A stretch of 41,512 nt of DNA from JAMOQA01 sp964420365 (GCA_964420365.1 CAYQTA010000083.1:1-41512); one strand, 5' to 3'; shown: positions 33,299 through 41,512, numbered from the stretch's first letter. Program-made: numbers and translations. Notes: a model not told the origin generated them from the sequence alone.

Positions 33299-34141
33299 TC
33301 AGCCCGCCGGCTCGCCCCGGAACCGGCCCTTCTCGTCCCGGACGAGCCGGGCGAGACCGACCTCCGGGTCGTGGGTGTAGAAGATCCGGCCTCCGCGCGG
33401 CAGCAGCTCCTCGAAGAGGGCGCGCTTCTCGTCGATCAGCAGTTCCGGGTACCGGTCGTAGCCCATCGTGATCGGCACGTGCGTCCAGGGCCGACCGGGG
33501 ACCAGGTCGCCGACGAAGACCACGGGGCCCCCGTCGGTGGAGATCTCGGTCATCAGCATGCCGGGCGTGTGCCCGTCGGAGAAGAGGTGCCGGTAGGTCG
33601 GGCCGAGGGCCTCGCTCCGTTCCCCGTCGACCAGTTCCAGCCGTCCGCTTCCCCCGAGGAGGTCGAGGATCACCGGGATGAACGACGCGCGGTCCCGCGG
33701 GTGGGGGCTCCGGGCCCGCTCCCATTGCCGGCGGCCGACCACGAAGCGCGCCCGGGGAAAGAGGAGTTCCGGGTCACGTCCCTCTTCCCAGGCGGTCAGC
33801 AGGCCGCCGGCGTGGTCGAAGTGGAGGTGGCTGAGAACGACGACGTCGATCTCGTCGTGGGAGACGCCGTGGGCGGCCAGGCTGTCGAGAAGGACGTGTC
33901 GCTCCTCCTGGATCCCGTACCGCTCCCGGAGCTTCGGCTCGAAGAACGCACCGATCCCGGTCTCGAACAGGACGAGCCGGTCCTCCTCCCGGACGAGCAG
34001 GGCCCGGCACGCGAGCGGGACCCGGTGGAGCTCGTCCGGGCGAAGCCAGCGTTCCCACAGGACCCGGGGGGCGTTGCCGAACATCGCCCCCCCGTCGAGA
34101 CGCTGGGTGTTGCCGGGGACCTCGAGGAGCTCGCGCTGCAT
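33299..34141 (-). CDS. metallo-beta-lactamase-fold hydrolase
   Basis: 280 residues. The di-zinc motif LSHLHFDHAGG (HxHxDH, about 108-118) is intact; the other ligands lie in SDGHTPGM (His), VFVGDLVP (Asp) and YTHDPE (His). The N-terminal VLFETGIG replaces the usual DTG strand. The closest familiar group is the lactonase-like/YtnP subset of the superfamily, without a signal peptide. ATG 34141 has GGAAGGAGG. Its gene lies 77 bp after the OYE-type gene on the same strand and 62 bp before the YciO gene. Substrate cannot be told; an ester, lactone or thioester would be usual. Confidence 0.88.
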   Translation of the reverse strand: MQRELLEVPGNTQRLDGGAMFGNAPRVLWERWLRPDELHRVPLACRALLVREEDRLVLFETGIGAFFEPKLRERYGIQEERHVLLDSLAAHGVSHDEIDVVVLSHLHFDHAGGLLTAWEEGRDPELLFPRARFVVGRRQWERARSPHPRDRASFIPVILDLLGGSGRLELVDGERSEALGPTYRHLFSDGHTPGMLMTEISTDGGPVVFVGDLVPGRPWTHVPITMGYDRYPELLIDEKRALFEELLPRGGRIFYTHDPEVGLARLVRDEKGRFRGEPAG

Positions 34142-34218
34142 CGATCGCCTCCTTCCCGGGGGCGGGTGCCGGGACGGGGGATTCTCCCCCCGCGGGCGCG
34201 GCCTGTCACGCCCGCGGG

Positions 34219-36126
34219 TCAGACGGCGAGGGCGGCCTCGAGGGCGGCCCGGGTCGCCTCGAGCACCCGGGCGGGCCGCGCGGCGTCCCCGATCACCCGG
34301 TGCGGGATCCCGCGGTGCGCGAGTTCCGCGGCCAGCTCCGCGCGGGGGCGGGTCCCGACGGCCACGACGATCGCGTCGAAGGGAGGCAGGTGCTCCTCCC
34401 GTCCCTCCGCGTCCTCGAGGAGCACGCCGGTCTCGTCGACCCGGACGAGGCGCGTACGCGCGCGCACCTCGACCGGGAGCCGGGCGATCCGCGCGAGCAT
34501 CATCTTGCGGGTGATCGGCTCCATGTCCCGGGCGATCTCCTCGAGCAGCTCGACGACCAGCACCTCGGCGCCGTCCTCCGCGATCGTCTCGGCCGCCTCC
34601 ATGCCGATCATCCCGCCGCCGAGTACCAGGACCCGGCCGTGGAACACCGGCCGCCGCGCGAAGAACTCGACCCCGGTGATCGCACCGGCCGCCTCGAGGC
34701 CCGGCACCGGGGGCAGGACGGGCCGCGCCCCGGTCGCCACGATCACCTCGTCCGCCGCCAGCTCCACCGCGAGCTCGGGGGTGACGCGAGTCTCCAGCCG
34801 GACTTCCACCGGCGACCGCCGCAGCGCGGCGACCATCCCGTCGAGGGGACGCTTCATGCGCTCCTTGCCGGGAGCGCGCCAGGCGAGGGCGAACTGGCCC
34901 CCGAGCTCCTTCCCTTCCTCGCAGAGGATCACCCGGTGGCCGCGTTCCGCGAGGAAGAGCGCGGACGCGATGCCGGCGGGGCCTCCCCCGGCGACCAGGA
35001 TCTTCTTCGGCCGTTCCGCGGGAGGAAGCGGGTCCGGCCGGCCGACCCGCGGGTTGACGATGCATCCGAGCGGCCGGCCCGCCTTGACCTCGGCGAGGCA
35101 CCCGGCGAGACAGCCGCCACAGGCGACGATCTCGTCCTCTCTCCCGGCGAGCAGCTTCCGGGGGAAGTCCGGGTCGGCGAGGACCGCCCGGCCGAGAGCG
35201 ATCGCCGTCGCCGGTCCCGCCAGCAGGCGCTCGATCCGCTCCGGGTCTCCCATCCGGCCGGCGGCGATCACCGGCAGCCGGGTCCGCGCAGCGATCCCCG
35301 CGATGGCCTCGTCCTGGGGTTCCTCCGGGAGGGCCATGTGGCCGTAGTACCACGGGGGTGCCTCGCAGGCGTTGCCCATGCCCGCGTGGACCGCCGTCAC
35401 GCCCAGCTCCTCGAGGAGCGCCAGCAGCGGGCCGAGGTCCGCCGGCCGCAGTCCCCCTTCGACCATCTCCGAGGCCGAGACCCGGGCGATGACGGGCAGG
35501 GTTCCGGCCCCCTCGCGGACCGCGGCCAGGACCTCCCGGGCGAAGCGCAGGCGCCGTCCCGGGTCGCCGCCCCAGGCGTCGTCCCGCCGGTTGGTCCGGG
35601 GGGAGAGGAACTGGGCGACCAGGTAGCCATGGCCGAGCTGGACCTCGATCGCGTCGTACCCGGCATCGCGGGCCCGGCGCGCCGCGGCGCGAAACGCGGC
35701 GACGATCTCCTCGATCTCGTTCCCGGAGAGCGGGCGGGCCTCCTCGCCGGTCGTCGCGCATCTCGCCGGCGACGGGGCCACGGGGACACCGCCCGCCCTC
35801 GGGTTGGCCGCTCGCCCGGCATGGTTCAGGTGACAGCAGGCCAGGGCCCCGTCCTCGTGGATCGTCTCGACGACCCGGGCGAGCCCGGCGACGTGGCGAT
35901 CCTCGTGGATGGCGAGCTGCCGCGGGTGCTCGCGGCCGGAGGGGAGCACGGCGCACGGCTCGGTGACGATCATCGCGGCGCCGCCCCGGGCGAGCTGCCG
36001 GTAGAACGCGAGCAGGTCGTCGGTCACGTCGCCGCCGGGCGCGCAGCGGGCCGTCTTGAGGGGCGCGACGAGGAGCCGGTGGGGCAGGGAGAGGGAGCCG
36101 AGGTCGAGGGGACGGGCGGCGAGCAT
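34219..36126 (-). CDS. OYE/2,4-dienoyl-CoA reductase-like flavoenzyme (FadH type)
   Basis: 635 residues (E. coli FadH has 672). An FMN TIM barrel (1-330) has RLLVAPLKTARC and LGHGYLVAQFLSPRTNRRDDAWGG, the latter holding the proton-donor Tyr context of FadH. A [4Fe-4S] motif CGGCLAGC plus a Cys 12 residues on (CxxCxxxCx11C) matches FadH exactly. A C-terminal FAD/NAD(P) module follows, with GGGPAGIASALFLAERGH, LGGGMIGMEAAE and VAVGTRP. Electrons would pass NAD(P)H to FAD, to the cluster, to FMN and to the substrate. ATG 36126 has GAGGAGG. Relatives also reduce enoates or trimethylamine-type substrates, so the exact reaction is open. It follows cydB after a strong hairpin. Confidence 0.92.
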   Translation of the reverse strand: MLAARPLDLGSLSLPHRLLVAPLKTARCAPGGDVTDDLLAFYRQLARGGAAMIVTEPCAVLPSGREHPRQLAIHEDRHVAGLARVVETIHEDGALACCHLNHAGRAANPRAGGVPVAPSPARCATTGEEARPLSGNEIEEIVAAFRAAARRARDAGYDAIEVQLGHGYLVAQFLSPRTNRRDDAWGGDPGRRLRFAREVLAAVREGAGTLPVIARVSASEMVEGGLRPADLGPLLALLEELGVTAVHAGMGNACEAPPWYYGHMALPEEPQDEAIAGIAARTRLPVIAAGRMGDPERIERLLAGPATAIALGRAVLADPDFPRKLLAGREDEIVACGGCLAGCLAEVKAGRPLGCIVNPRVGRPDPLPPAERPKKILVAGGGPAGIASALFLAERGHRVILCEEGKELGGQFALAWRAPGKERMKRPLDGMVAALRRSPVEVRLETRVTPELAVELAADEVIVATGARPVLPPVPGLEAAGAITGVEFFARRPVFHGRVLVLGGGMIGMEAAETIAEDGAEVLVVELLEEIARDMEPITRKMMLARIARLPVEVRARTRLVRVDETGVLLEDAEGREEHLPPFDAIVVAVGTRPRAELAAELAHRGIPHRVIGDAARPARVLEATRAALEAALAV

Positions 36127-36179
36127 GGGAAGTCCTCCTCTCGCCCCTCGGATGCGTCGTTTCCGGCGGCCGTTACGCG

Positions 36180-36209
36180 CCGGGGGCGGGCCCGCGGGCC
36201 CGCCCCCGG
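36180..36209 (-). terminator. perfect 30-bp palindrome between cydB and the OYE-type gene
   Basis: CCGGGGGCGGGCCC-GC-GGGCCCGCCCCCGG is a perfect palindrome, 22 bp past the cydB stop and 53 bp before the next start on the same strand. No T run follows. It may end cydAB transcription or only stabilise the 3' end. Confidence 0.55.
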
Positions 36210-36231
36210 GGAAGTCGGTCGGCACCCGGCG

Positions 36232-37275
36232 TCAGTACGCCTCGGGCTCCGCGAGGACCTGGTCGTCGACCTCGTGGGAGAACGTCACGTAGACCCAGGC
36301 CTGGTAGGCGATCACGATCGGCACGAAGACCAGCGCGACGCCGAGCATGATCTTGAGCGTCAGGGGGCTCGACGCCGAGTTGTGGGCGGTCATGGTCGCC
36401 GCCGGGTCGAGGCGCGAGGGGAGCAGGTTCGGCCACAGGCCGGCGACGCCCCACAGGGTCGCCGTCGCGATCGCGAGGCCGTTCGCCGCCCACGCCTTGA
36501 ACCACGCGCCCTGCCGGCCGAACACCGGCACGAGCACCAGGCCGACGACGGCGAGCAGGGGCAGCACGAAGAGGACCGGGTGCGCGAAGTAGTTCTTCCA
36601 CAGGGGCGTCGCCCAGTAGGAGGCGACGAGCAGGACGGCCGCGGCGACCAGCTCGGCCGGCCAGAGCTTCAGCGCGAGGGCGCCGGCTCGGCGGGACAGG
36701 TCGCCCCCGGTCTTGGCCGCGGCCCACAGGGCCCCGTGCACGAGGAACAGCAGCACGAAGGTCAGCCCGCCGAGGAGCCCGTAGGGATTCAGCAGGGAGA
36801 AGATCGTTCCGTCGAAGACCACGTACCCCTCCGGCGTCATCCGGGTGGGAAGACCGCGGAAGATGTTGGCGAAGGCGACCCCGAACAGGAGCGCCGGCAG
36901 GAACGAGCCGACGACCATCGCCAGGTCCCAGGTCTTCCGCCAGCGGTCCGAGTCCTCCTTGCCCCGGAACTCGAAGGAGATGCCCCGCAGGATCAGGGCG
37001 AAGAGGATCAGCATCAGCGGGGTGTAGAGGGTGCTGAACATCACCGCGTAGGTCGTCGGGAAGGCGGCGAACGTGACGCCGCCGGCGGTGATCAGCCAGA
37101 CCTCGTTCCCGTCCCAGAAGGGACCCATCGCGTTGTAGACCAGGCGGCGCTCCCGCTCGTCCTTCGCGAGGAACGGCATCAGGGTGCCGAGGCCGAGGTC
37201 GAAGCCGTCGAGCAGGAAGTAGACCGCCCAGAGGACGCCCCAGAGGATGAACCAGGTGAGCTCGAGCATCGTCAT
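36232..37275 (-). CDS. cydB: cytochrome bd oxidase subunit II
   Basis: 347 residues with about eight or nine membrane helices. The N terminus (LTWFILWGVLWAVYFLLDGFDLG, split at about 5-27) and MGPFWDGNEVWLITAGGVTFAAFP (about 50-73) are family signatures of CydB. GISFEFRGK and the C-terminal Pro/Tyr-rich helix fit as well. It forms the heme-bearing CydAB heterodimer in the inner membrane, reducing O2 with quinol. ATG 37275 has GGGAGGG, and ATG 37269 is an alternative. It starts 16 bp after the cydA stop, so the two form one operon. No cydX-like small ORF was seen after the cydB stop. Confidence 0.97.
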   Translation of the reverse strand: MTMLELTWFILWGVLWAVYFLLDGFDLGLGTLMPFLAKDERERRLVYNAMGPFWDGNEVWLITAGGVTFAAFPTTYAVMFSTLYTPLMLILFALILRGISFEFRGKEDSDRWRKTWDLAMVVGSFLPALLFGVAFANIFRGLPTRMTPEGYVVFDGTIFSLLNPYGLLGGLTFVLLFLVHGALWAAAKTGGDLSRRAGALALKLWPAELVAAAVLLVASYWATPLWKNYFAHPVLFVLPLLAVVGLVLVPVFGRQGAWFKAWAANGLAIATATLWGVAGLWPNLLPSRLDPAATMTAHNSASSPLTLKIMLGVALVFVPIVIAYQAWVYVTFSHEVDDQVLAEPEAY

Positions 37276-37291
37276 GCCCTCCCAGAGGCCC

Positions 37292-38602
37292 TCAGGCCGC
37301 GGCCGGGCCCTTGCGGGCGTACTTGAACAGCAGGTAGAAGTCGGCGATCCCCAGGAGCGTGTAGACCAGGGTGAAGCCGATCACCGTCGTCAGCACCTGG
37401 GCGGTGCTGATCGCCGGCGAGACCGCGTCCGAGGTCTTCATCAGGCCGTAGACGATCCAGGGCTGCCGCCCGACCTCGGCGAGGGTCCAGCCGAGCTCGA
37501 TCGCCAGGTACGGCAGCGGGATCGACCAGACGAGCAGCCTGAGGAGCAGCGGGCTCTCCTCCGGCTTCGCCCGCTTCCAGGTGGCCCACGCCGAGAGGAA
37601 CAGGAAGAGGAACCCCAGTCCCACCATCAGGCGGAAGGAAAGGAAGGTCGGCCAGACCGGGGGGCGTTCCTCCGCGGGCCACTCCCGGAGCCCCTTCACC
37701 GTCGCGGAAGGGTCGTGGTAGGCGAGCAGGCTGAGGGCGCCGGGCACCGGGAGGACCTCGACGGCGTTCCGCTCGTTCGCCGGGTCGGGCACCGCCAGCA
37801 GGTAGATCGGGGCGTTCGCCTTCGTCTCCCAGTGGGACTCCATCGCGGCCAGCTTGGTCGGCTGTTCCTCGGCAACGGTGGACCCCTGGATGTGCCCGTG
37901 GACGATCACGGCCACGGCGAAGACCAGCGACCAGGCCGCCGCCACCCGGAACGACTTCCGGAACAACTCCGTCTCGTTGCGCCGGAGCAGGTGCCAGGCG
38001 CTGATTCCCATGACGAAGAACCCGGCGAGGATGTAGGCCGACTGGGTCGTGTGGAGGAACTTCAGCACCGCGGCGCGCTGGGTGATCACCGCCAGGAAAT
38101 CGGTCAGCTCGGCACGACCGTTGCGGATCGTGTACCCGACCGGGTGCTGCATCCATGCGTTGGCGGTGAGGATCCAGTACGCCGAGAGGTTCGTCGCGAA
38201 GGCGACGAGCCAGGCGGCGAGGAGGTGGACCTTCTTCGAGAGTCGCTTCCACCCGAAGGCCCACACCGCGATGAAGGTCGACTCGATGAAGAACGCCGCC
38301 GTCGCCTCGATCGCCAGCAGCGAGCCGAAGATGTCCCCGACGTACCGGGAGTACCGGGACCAGTTGGTTCCGAACTGGAACTCGAGCGTGATCCCGGTGA
38401 CGACCCCGATCGCGAAGTTGATCAGGAAGAGCTTCCCCCAGAACTTCGTCGCCCGGAGGTAGTCCTCGTCGCCGGAGCGCACGTAGAGCGTCTCGTAGAT
38501 GGCGACGAGGATCGAGAGGCCGAGCGTCAGGGGTACGAACAGGAAGTGGAAGTAGACGGCCACGGCGAACTGCAGCCGCGACAGCAACAGGACGGCATCC
38601 AT
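37292..38602 (-). CDS. cydA: cytochrome bd oxidase subunit I, short Q-loop form
   Basis: 436 residues. RLQFAVAVYFHFLFVPLT holds the heme b595 His; IEATAAFFIEST has the conserved Glu; KFLHTTQSAYILAGFF has the b558 His; GRQPWIVYGLMKT is the invariant CydA motif. The Q loop (EEQPTKLAAMESHWET) lacks the long insertion of E. coli (522 residues), placing it with the short-loop or CIO-type enzymes. It is a quinol-oxidising, high-oxygen-affinity terminal oxidase. ATG 38602 follows GAGGAGGG. The 255 bp upstream hold no clear FNR or Rex box. CydDC is not in the window. A frame extends 51 codons further upstream but lacks conservation. Confidence 0.97.
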   Translation of the reverse strand: MDAVLLLSRLQFAVAVYFHFLFVPLTLGLSILVAIYETLYVRSGDEDYLRATKFWGKLFLINFAIGVVTGITLEFQFGTNWSRYSRYVGDIFGSLLAIEATAAFFIESTFIAVWAFGWKRLSKKVHLLAAWLVAFATNLSAYWILTANAWMQHPVGYTIRNGRAELTDFLAVITQRAAVLKFLHTTQSAYILAGFFVMGISAWHLLRRNETELFRKSFRVAAAWSLVFAVAVIVHGHIQGSTVAEEQPTKLAAMESHWETKANAPIYLLAVPDPANERNAVEVLPVPGALSLLAYHDPSATVKGLREWPAEERPPVWPTFLSFRLMVGLGFLFLFLSAWATWKRAKPEESPLLLRLLVWSIPLPYLAIELGWTLAEVGRQPWIVYGLMKTSDAVSPAISTAQVLTTVIGFTLVYTLLGIADFYLLFKYARKGPAAA

Positions 38603-38857
38603 CGCTTCCCTCCTCGCGGCCGGGATCGGCGGACCCGGCCACGGCCAGAACGCCGGCGTCCCGAGGGCGACCGGCGACTCCTCGCAAGCTGATCGCAGCC
38701 GCAAGAAGTTACCAAGACCGGGCCAACCTGTAAACTCCGCTTCCCGGTCCGGCAAAAGGGTATCGCAGCAGGGGTTATCCGTGAAGGGCAGGAACGTGGT
38801 TGCCCGGCCGGTGTCGAACGCCCGCGAACGACGTCGTTCCGCCCCGGCCCGCAGGCG

Positions 38858-39388
38858 TCAGAGTCCCCGCCGCTCGAACCAGGCCAGGAGAAGGCCGAGG
38901 CCGCCCGCGGCGATCGGCACCGCGAGCCACCAGGGCACCCCGAGGAGCGCGGGAAGCGTCACCTTGCCCAGGGCACCCGCCGGCAGCAGGTGCGCCTTCG
39001 TCCAGGGATAGGCCAGGGCGTAGAGCGTCGCGCCCGCGATGCCGCCGGCGATCCCGAACGCCGCATCCCAGCGCCCCTCCCCGAGGGCCCCGAGGCTGGT
39101 GCCGGGACAGTAGCCGAGGAGTGCCCACCCCGCCCCGAAGAGCAGGCCCCCGAGCACGTTGGCGAGCAGGTGGGTCGGTTTCAGGTGGGGGGTCGCCCAT
39201 CCGAGTGCGAAGGCCGCGTGGAGTCCCACCATCCCGACGATCACCGCGCTCAGCATGAACTTGAAGATCGTCATGTCCACGAGGAGGAGGGCGCCGACCT
39301 GGCGGTCGTAGCGGAGGACCTCCGCCCGCTGGAGCAGGATCCCGAAGAGGATCCCGGTGACGAGGCCGGCGACGAGGGGCGGAATCAT
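38858..39388 (-). CDS. YeeE/YedE half-transporter (DUF6691 type), second gene
   Basis: 176 residues with four or five membrane helices. FGILLQRAEVLRYDRQ and GYCPGTSLGALGEGRWDA are typical; the Cys in YCPGT corresponds to the channel-lining Cys of YeeE thiosulfate transporters. Partner of the gene directly upstream, whose stop overlaps this ATG by 4 bp (ATGA). Together the two halves would form one YeeE/YedE unit for thiosulfate or sulfane-type sulfur import. ATG 39388 was chosen on that overlap. It ends 255 bp before cydA; no terminator was recognised between them. A link to the DUF2892 protein at 11 kb is thematic only. Confidence 0.9.
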   Translation of the reverse strand: MIPPLVAGLVTGILFGILLQRAEVLRYDRQVGALLLVDMTIFKFMLSAVIVGMVGLHAAFALGWATPHLKPTHLLANVLGGLLFGAGWALLGYCPGTSLGALGEGRWDAAFGIAGGIAGATLYALAYPWTKAHLLPAGALGKVTLPALLGVPWWLAVPIAAGGLGLLLAWFERRGL

Positions 39389-39921
39389 CGGCCCCCTCCC
39401 TTCCCGGGGCGTCCGTAGACGAGCGACGCGACCGCGATTCCCCCGACGAAGAACGCCCCGGCCGCGACGAGGCTCGCGAGGGAGAGCTGCATCACGCCCG
39501 ACAGGCCGTGGCCCGAGGGACAGCCCCCGGCCAGCCGGGCGCCGAAAACCATGACGAGGCCCCCGGCAAGGGCCGTGACGAGGCGGGGAAGGGGCGCCGG
39601 GCCGAACCGCTCCCGCCAGGTGTCCGGCACGACCTGCGGCCGGAAGGTCCGGGTGGCGAGGGAGGCACCGAGGGCCCCGAGGAGGATCCCGAGGACGAAC
39701 ATCCACTGCCAGTCCGGCGACGTCCCGTACTTCGCGAAGTAGGGGTTCTGCGCGACCAGGTCGGGTGCGAAGGCGGAGACGAAACGGCCGGCGACCCGGA
39801 CGAAGGTCGTCGACGCGCCGAGGTACTTGCCGGTGACGAGGACGGAGACGACGGCGAGGAGGCCGGCGAGTGCGCCGGCGAGGTAGGGATTCATCGGGGG
39901 ACGGGGAGGACGATCGGCCAT
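39385..39921 (-). CDS. YeeE/YedE half-transporter, first gene
   Basis: 178 residues with four or five membrane helices. The motif GGCPSGHGLSGVMQLS near residue 133 is the conserved Cys loop of the YeeE/YedE family, and the loop LVAQNPYFAKYGTSPDWQWMF is common in the two-gene version. It probably forms a pore with the next protein. ATG 39921 has AAGGAG 6 bp upstream, but that site is the 3' arm of a 14-bp hairpin (39929-39962), so translation may be restricted. An internal ATG (residue 10) lies outside the hairpin. The upstream gene on the same strand is the TPR lipoprotein. Confidence 0.9.
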   Translation of the reverse strand: MADRPPRPPMNPYLAGALAGLLAVVSVLVTGKYLGASTTFVRVAGRFVSAFAPDLVAQNPYFAKYGTSPDWQWMFVLGILLGALGASLATRTFRPQVVPDTWRERFGPAPLPRLVTALAGGLVMVFGARLAGGCPSGHGLSGVMQLSLASLVAAGAFFVGGIAVASLVYGRPGKGGGR

Positions 39922-39928
39922 GGACGCT

Positions 39929-39962
39929 CCTTCCGGGGGCCGGCGGGTCGGCCCCCGGAAGG
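39929..39962 (-). promoter_or_regulatory. 14-bp hairpin covering the YeeE ribosome site
   Basis: CCTTCCGGGGGCCG and CGGCCCCCGGAAGG pair perfectly over 14 bp with a 6-base loop. On the minus strand the 3' arm ends in GGAAGG, which is part of the AAGGAG ribosome site of the first YeeE gene. It starts 23 bp after the TPR gene stop and could act as terminator, attenuator or translational block. No T run is present. Confidence 0.55.
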
Positions 39963-39984
39963 ATAACCCCGTCCGGGGCGCGGG

Positions 39985-41109
39985 TCAGGGAGATCGATGC
40001 AGGGGCAGTGACTCGACCGGTGCGATGGACCCGTCGCCCGCGGCCGCGGCCACCGCCGTCGCATCCGCCGCCGGCGCGGGAGTCGCGGCCACCGCCGTCT
40101 CCTCGTCCTCCCGGCTCGCCGGCAGCAGTGCGGCGATCCTTTCCGCCGTCGACGCGTACCGGCCGTCGCCGGCCAGCCCGGCGGCCCGCCGGGCGGCGGC
40201 AAGGGCTCCGGGAAGGTCGCCCGCCCGCTCCCGGGCGAGGGCCAGGTCGTGCCAGGCGGGGGCCAGGCCCGCGTCGATCGCCACCGCCTCCTCGAGGGGC
40301 GCGAGGGCCCGCTCCGGCTCGCCGCTCACGAGGAAGAGGTAGCCGAGGTTGGTCCGGGGCCACGGGTTTTCCGGGTCGAGCTCCGCCGCCCGCGCGAACG
40401 CCTCCGCGGCCCCGTCCCGGTCGCCGCTTCCCAGCAGCACCCGCCCGAGGACGTTCCAGGCGTCCGCGTCGTCCGCGTCCCGGTCCAGGGCCTCCCGGAC
40501 CGCCTGCCGTGCGCCCGGGAGGTCTCCCAGCTCGATCCGCACCCGCGCCAGGTTCACGTACGCACGCACCGGGTCGTCGAGCTGCCAGGCCGCCGCGGAG
40601 AGCGCGGCCGCCGCGCCGTCCAGCTCGCCGGTCTTCCAGAGGGCGAGGCCGAGCAGGTAGGTGTCGTACCCGTCGCCCGAGCCGTCCTCCACCGCGCAGC
40701 GAAGCTCCCGGGCCGCCGTCTCCCGGTCACCCGCGAGCCACGCCTCGCGACCCGCACGCCGGTGGTCGACGCCGGCCGCGCAGGCCGGGACCTCGCCCGT
40801 GCCGTCCCGCGCCTCGTCGGTCCCGTCCTGCATGCGTTCGTCCGTGGACGGGGCCGTACCGAGGTTCGCGGCCATCGGCTCCGCGGCCGCTTCCGGCCCG
40901 TTCACCGCTTCCGCCGGGGGCGCCCCGGGGGCGGTGGACACCGCGCCCACGACGTGAACCGCCGGCATCACCTTGTCGTTCCCCGGCCCGGGGGCCCCGC
41001 CGTCCGTCGCCGGGCCCTCGCCGCAGCCCGCGAGGGCGAGGAGCCCCACTTGGAGCGCCAGCAGCGCGAGGAACCGGGCCGTCGATCGCTTCGTCCTCTT
41101 CGTCGTCAT
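39985..41109 (-). CDS. TPR-repeat lipoprotein
   Basis: 374 residues. Lipobox LALAGC with Cys29 after a basic start (MTTKRTKRST). An acidic, low-complexity spacer (30-110) follows, then about six TPR units (115-330), e.g. YDTYLLGLALWKTGELDGA, AYVNLARVRIELGDLPGA, AWNVLGRVLLGSGDRDGA and PRTNLGYLFLVSGEPERA. The C terminus is Ala/Pro-rich. The protein is probably anchored in the envelope as a scaffold. ATG 41109 has AAAGGAGG. A sigma-54 promoter match 80 bp upstream shares a 14-base core with that of the DUF2202 gene, so the two may be induced together. The YeeE pair follows behind a hairpin. Partner proteins are not known. Confidence 0.85.
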   Translation of the reverse strand: MTTKRTKRSTARFLALLALQVGLLALAGCGEGPATDGGAPGPGNDKVMPAVHVVGAVSTAPGAPPAEAVNGPEAAAEPMAANLGTAPSTDERMQDGTDEARDGTGEVPACAAGVDHRRAGREAWLAGDRETAARELRCAVEDGSGDGYDTYLLGLALWKTGELDGAAAALSAAAWQLDDPVRAYVNLARVRIELGDLPGARQAVREALDRDADDADAWNVLGRVLLGSGDRDGAAEAFARAAELDPENPWPRTNLGYLFLVSGEPERALAPLEEAVAIDAGLAPAWHDLALARERAGDLPGALAAARRAAGLAGDGRYASTAERIAALLPASREDEETAVAATPAPAADATAVAAAAGDGSIAPVESLPLHRSP

Positions 41110-41185
41110 CGTCGCCTCCTTTCCCGGGGGGGGCGCCGCCGCCCGGCGGGCGCCCGCATCGCTCGTCCCGGTCACCCGTTGGAAG

Positions 41186-41201
41186 CGCACGATCCGTGCC
41201 G
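41186..41201 (-). promoter_or_regulatory. sigma-54 promoter of the TPR lipoprotein gene
   Basis: The minus strand reads CGGCACGGATCGTGCG. The core GGCACGGATCGTGC is identical over 14 bases to the DUF2202 promoter at 6229-6242, including the non-conserved spacer. GG/GC spacing is correct. The start would be near 41175, leaving a leader of about 65 bases. Confidence 0.6.
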
Positions 41202-41512
41202 GCGGCGTAGGGGCCGGGCCGGCCGGGGGCAACTGCCTGGAGCGGAGACGGTTGTGCCGGCAGGCCCCGGGACCCGGACCGCCGGCCGACCCCCTGACAC
41301 CGCGTCCCCCGGGACACGGGTGTGCCCCCCGGGTCACGCCCCGGGTCGGGCGTTCGCCCGGGCCGGGGCAAGGCCGGCGACGGGGAGCGGGAGGGAATGC
41401 AATCCTCGGAGCGGAGAAGGCGGGTTCCTGCAATGACTTCGTGAGACCGTTCGCCGGTTGCTCGCTCCGCGTTGCCCCGGGTTTCGCATTTCGGGGGTTT
41501 CCGGGGGCTGGG
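41202..41512. other. right-edge region without recognised gene
   Basis: From the TPR gene start (41109) to the window end there are about 400 bases with no convincing gene. Open frames here have low-complexity Arg/Pro/Gly translations and no ribosome site. Apart from the sigma-54 element it holds several CCCGGG-type palindromes near 41300-41345 and nothing else I can name. Confidence 0.5.

Noticed and set aside
34300..37326. 1008-codon plus-strand open frame over the FadH-like and cydB genes
   Set aside because: Shadow of strongly conserved minus-strand genes.

Overview
This 41.5 kb window comes from a very GC-rich (about 70 %) Gram-negative-type bacterium. Evidence for that cell type: an outer-membrane-barrel-like protein, lipoproteins with lipoboxes, sigma-54 promoter elements and an NtrC-family activator. 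Two gingipain-type C25 peptidases, an IgGFc-binding/PKD protein, a PEGA protein and bd oxidase would fit an environmental Acidobacteriota, Eisenbacteria/Krumholzibacteria-like or Myxococcota-like genome. The sequence alone does not decide between these. No plasmid, phage, transposase, rRNA, tRNA or CRISPR signal was seen.

Region 1 (1-8.4 kb): the C-terminal part of a C25 peptidase, then a compact regulatory island. An ATGA-coupled histidine kinase and NtrC/ZraR-type response regulator (3031-6074) are bracketed by genes with sigma-54 promoters. On one side is an outer-membrane-barrel-like protein plus a small secreted His/Met-rich protein. On the other, divergent, is a DUF2202 ferritin-like secreted protein. 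A SO_0444-type Cu/Zn efflux permease follows, convergent. My reading is a local metal or envelope stress regulon; this is inference.

Region 2 (8.4-17.7 kb): a 2-Cys peroxiredoxin with a 17-bp Fur-family-type operator over its promoter, a TlpA-like thioredoxin lipoprotein, a YgaP-type small membrane protein, a full-length C25 peptidase, a Fur-family regulator with every PerR signature residue, quinolinate synthase NadA, a small YjfB-like protein and glucokinase.

Region 3 (17.9-32.5 kb): a radical SAM protein, a secreted FN3/PNGase F-like protein, GH15 and NagZ coupled head to tail, a POT-family transporter, a DxDGDG calcium-binding protein, a GlcD-type FAD dehydrogenase, a PEGA protein and a large secreted IgGFc-binding/PKD protein with an extreme Lys/Arg tail. 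Together with the C25 peptidases, the secreted set suggests attack on extracellular (glyco)proteins with uptake of peptides.

Region 4 (32.6-41.1 kb): one long run on the minus strand. In transcription order it reads TPR lipoprotein (third sigma-54 site), two YeeE/YedE half-transporters, cydA-cydB, an OYE/FadH-like flavoenzyme, a metallo-beta-lactamase-fold hydrolase and a YciO/Sua5-family protein. A 100-bp palindromic repeat occurs twice (about 1.3 and 21.3 kb), each time just after a stop codon.
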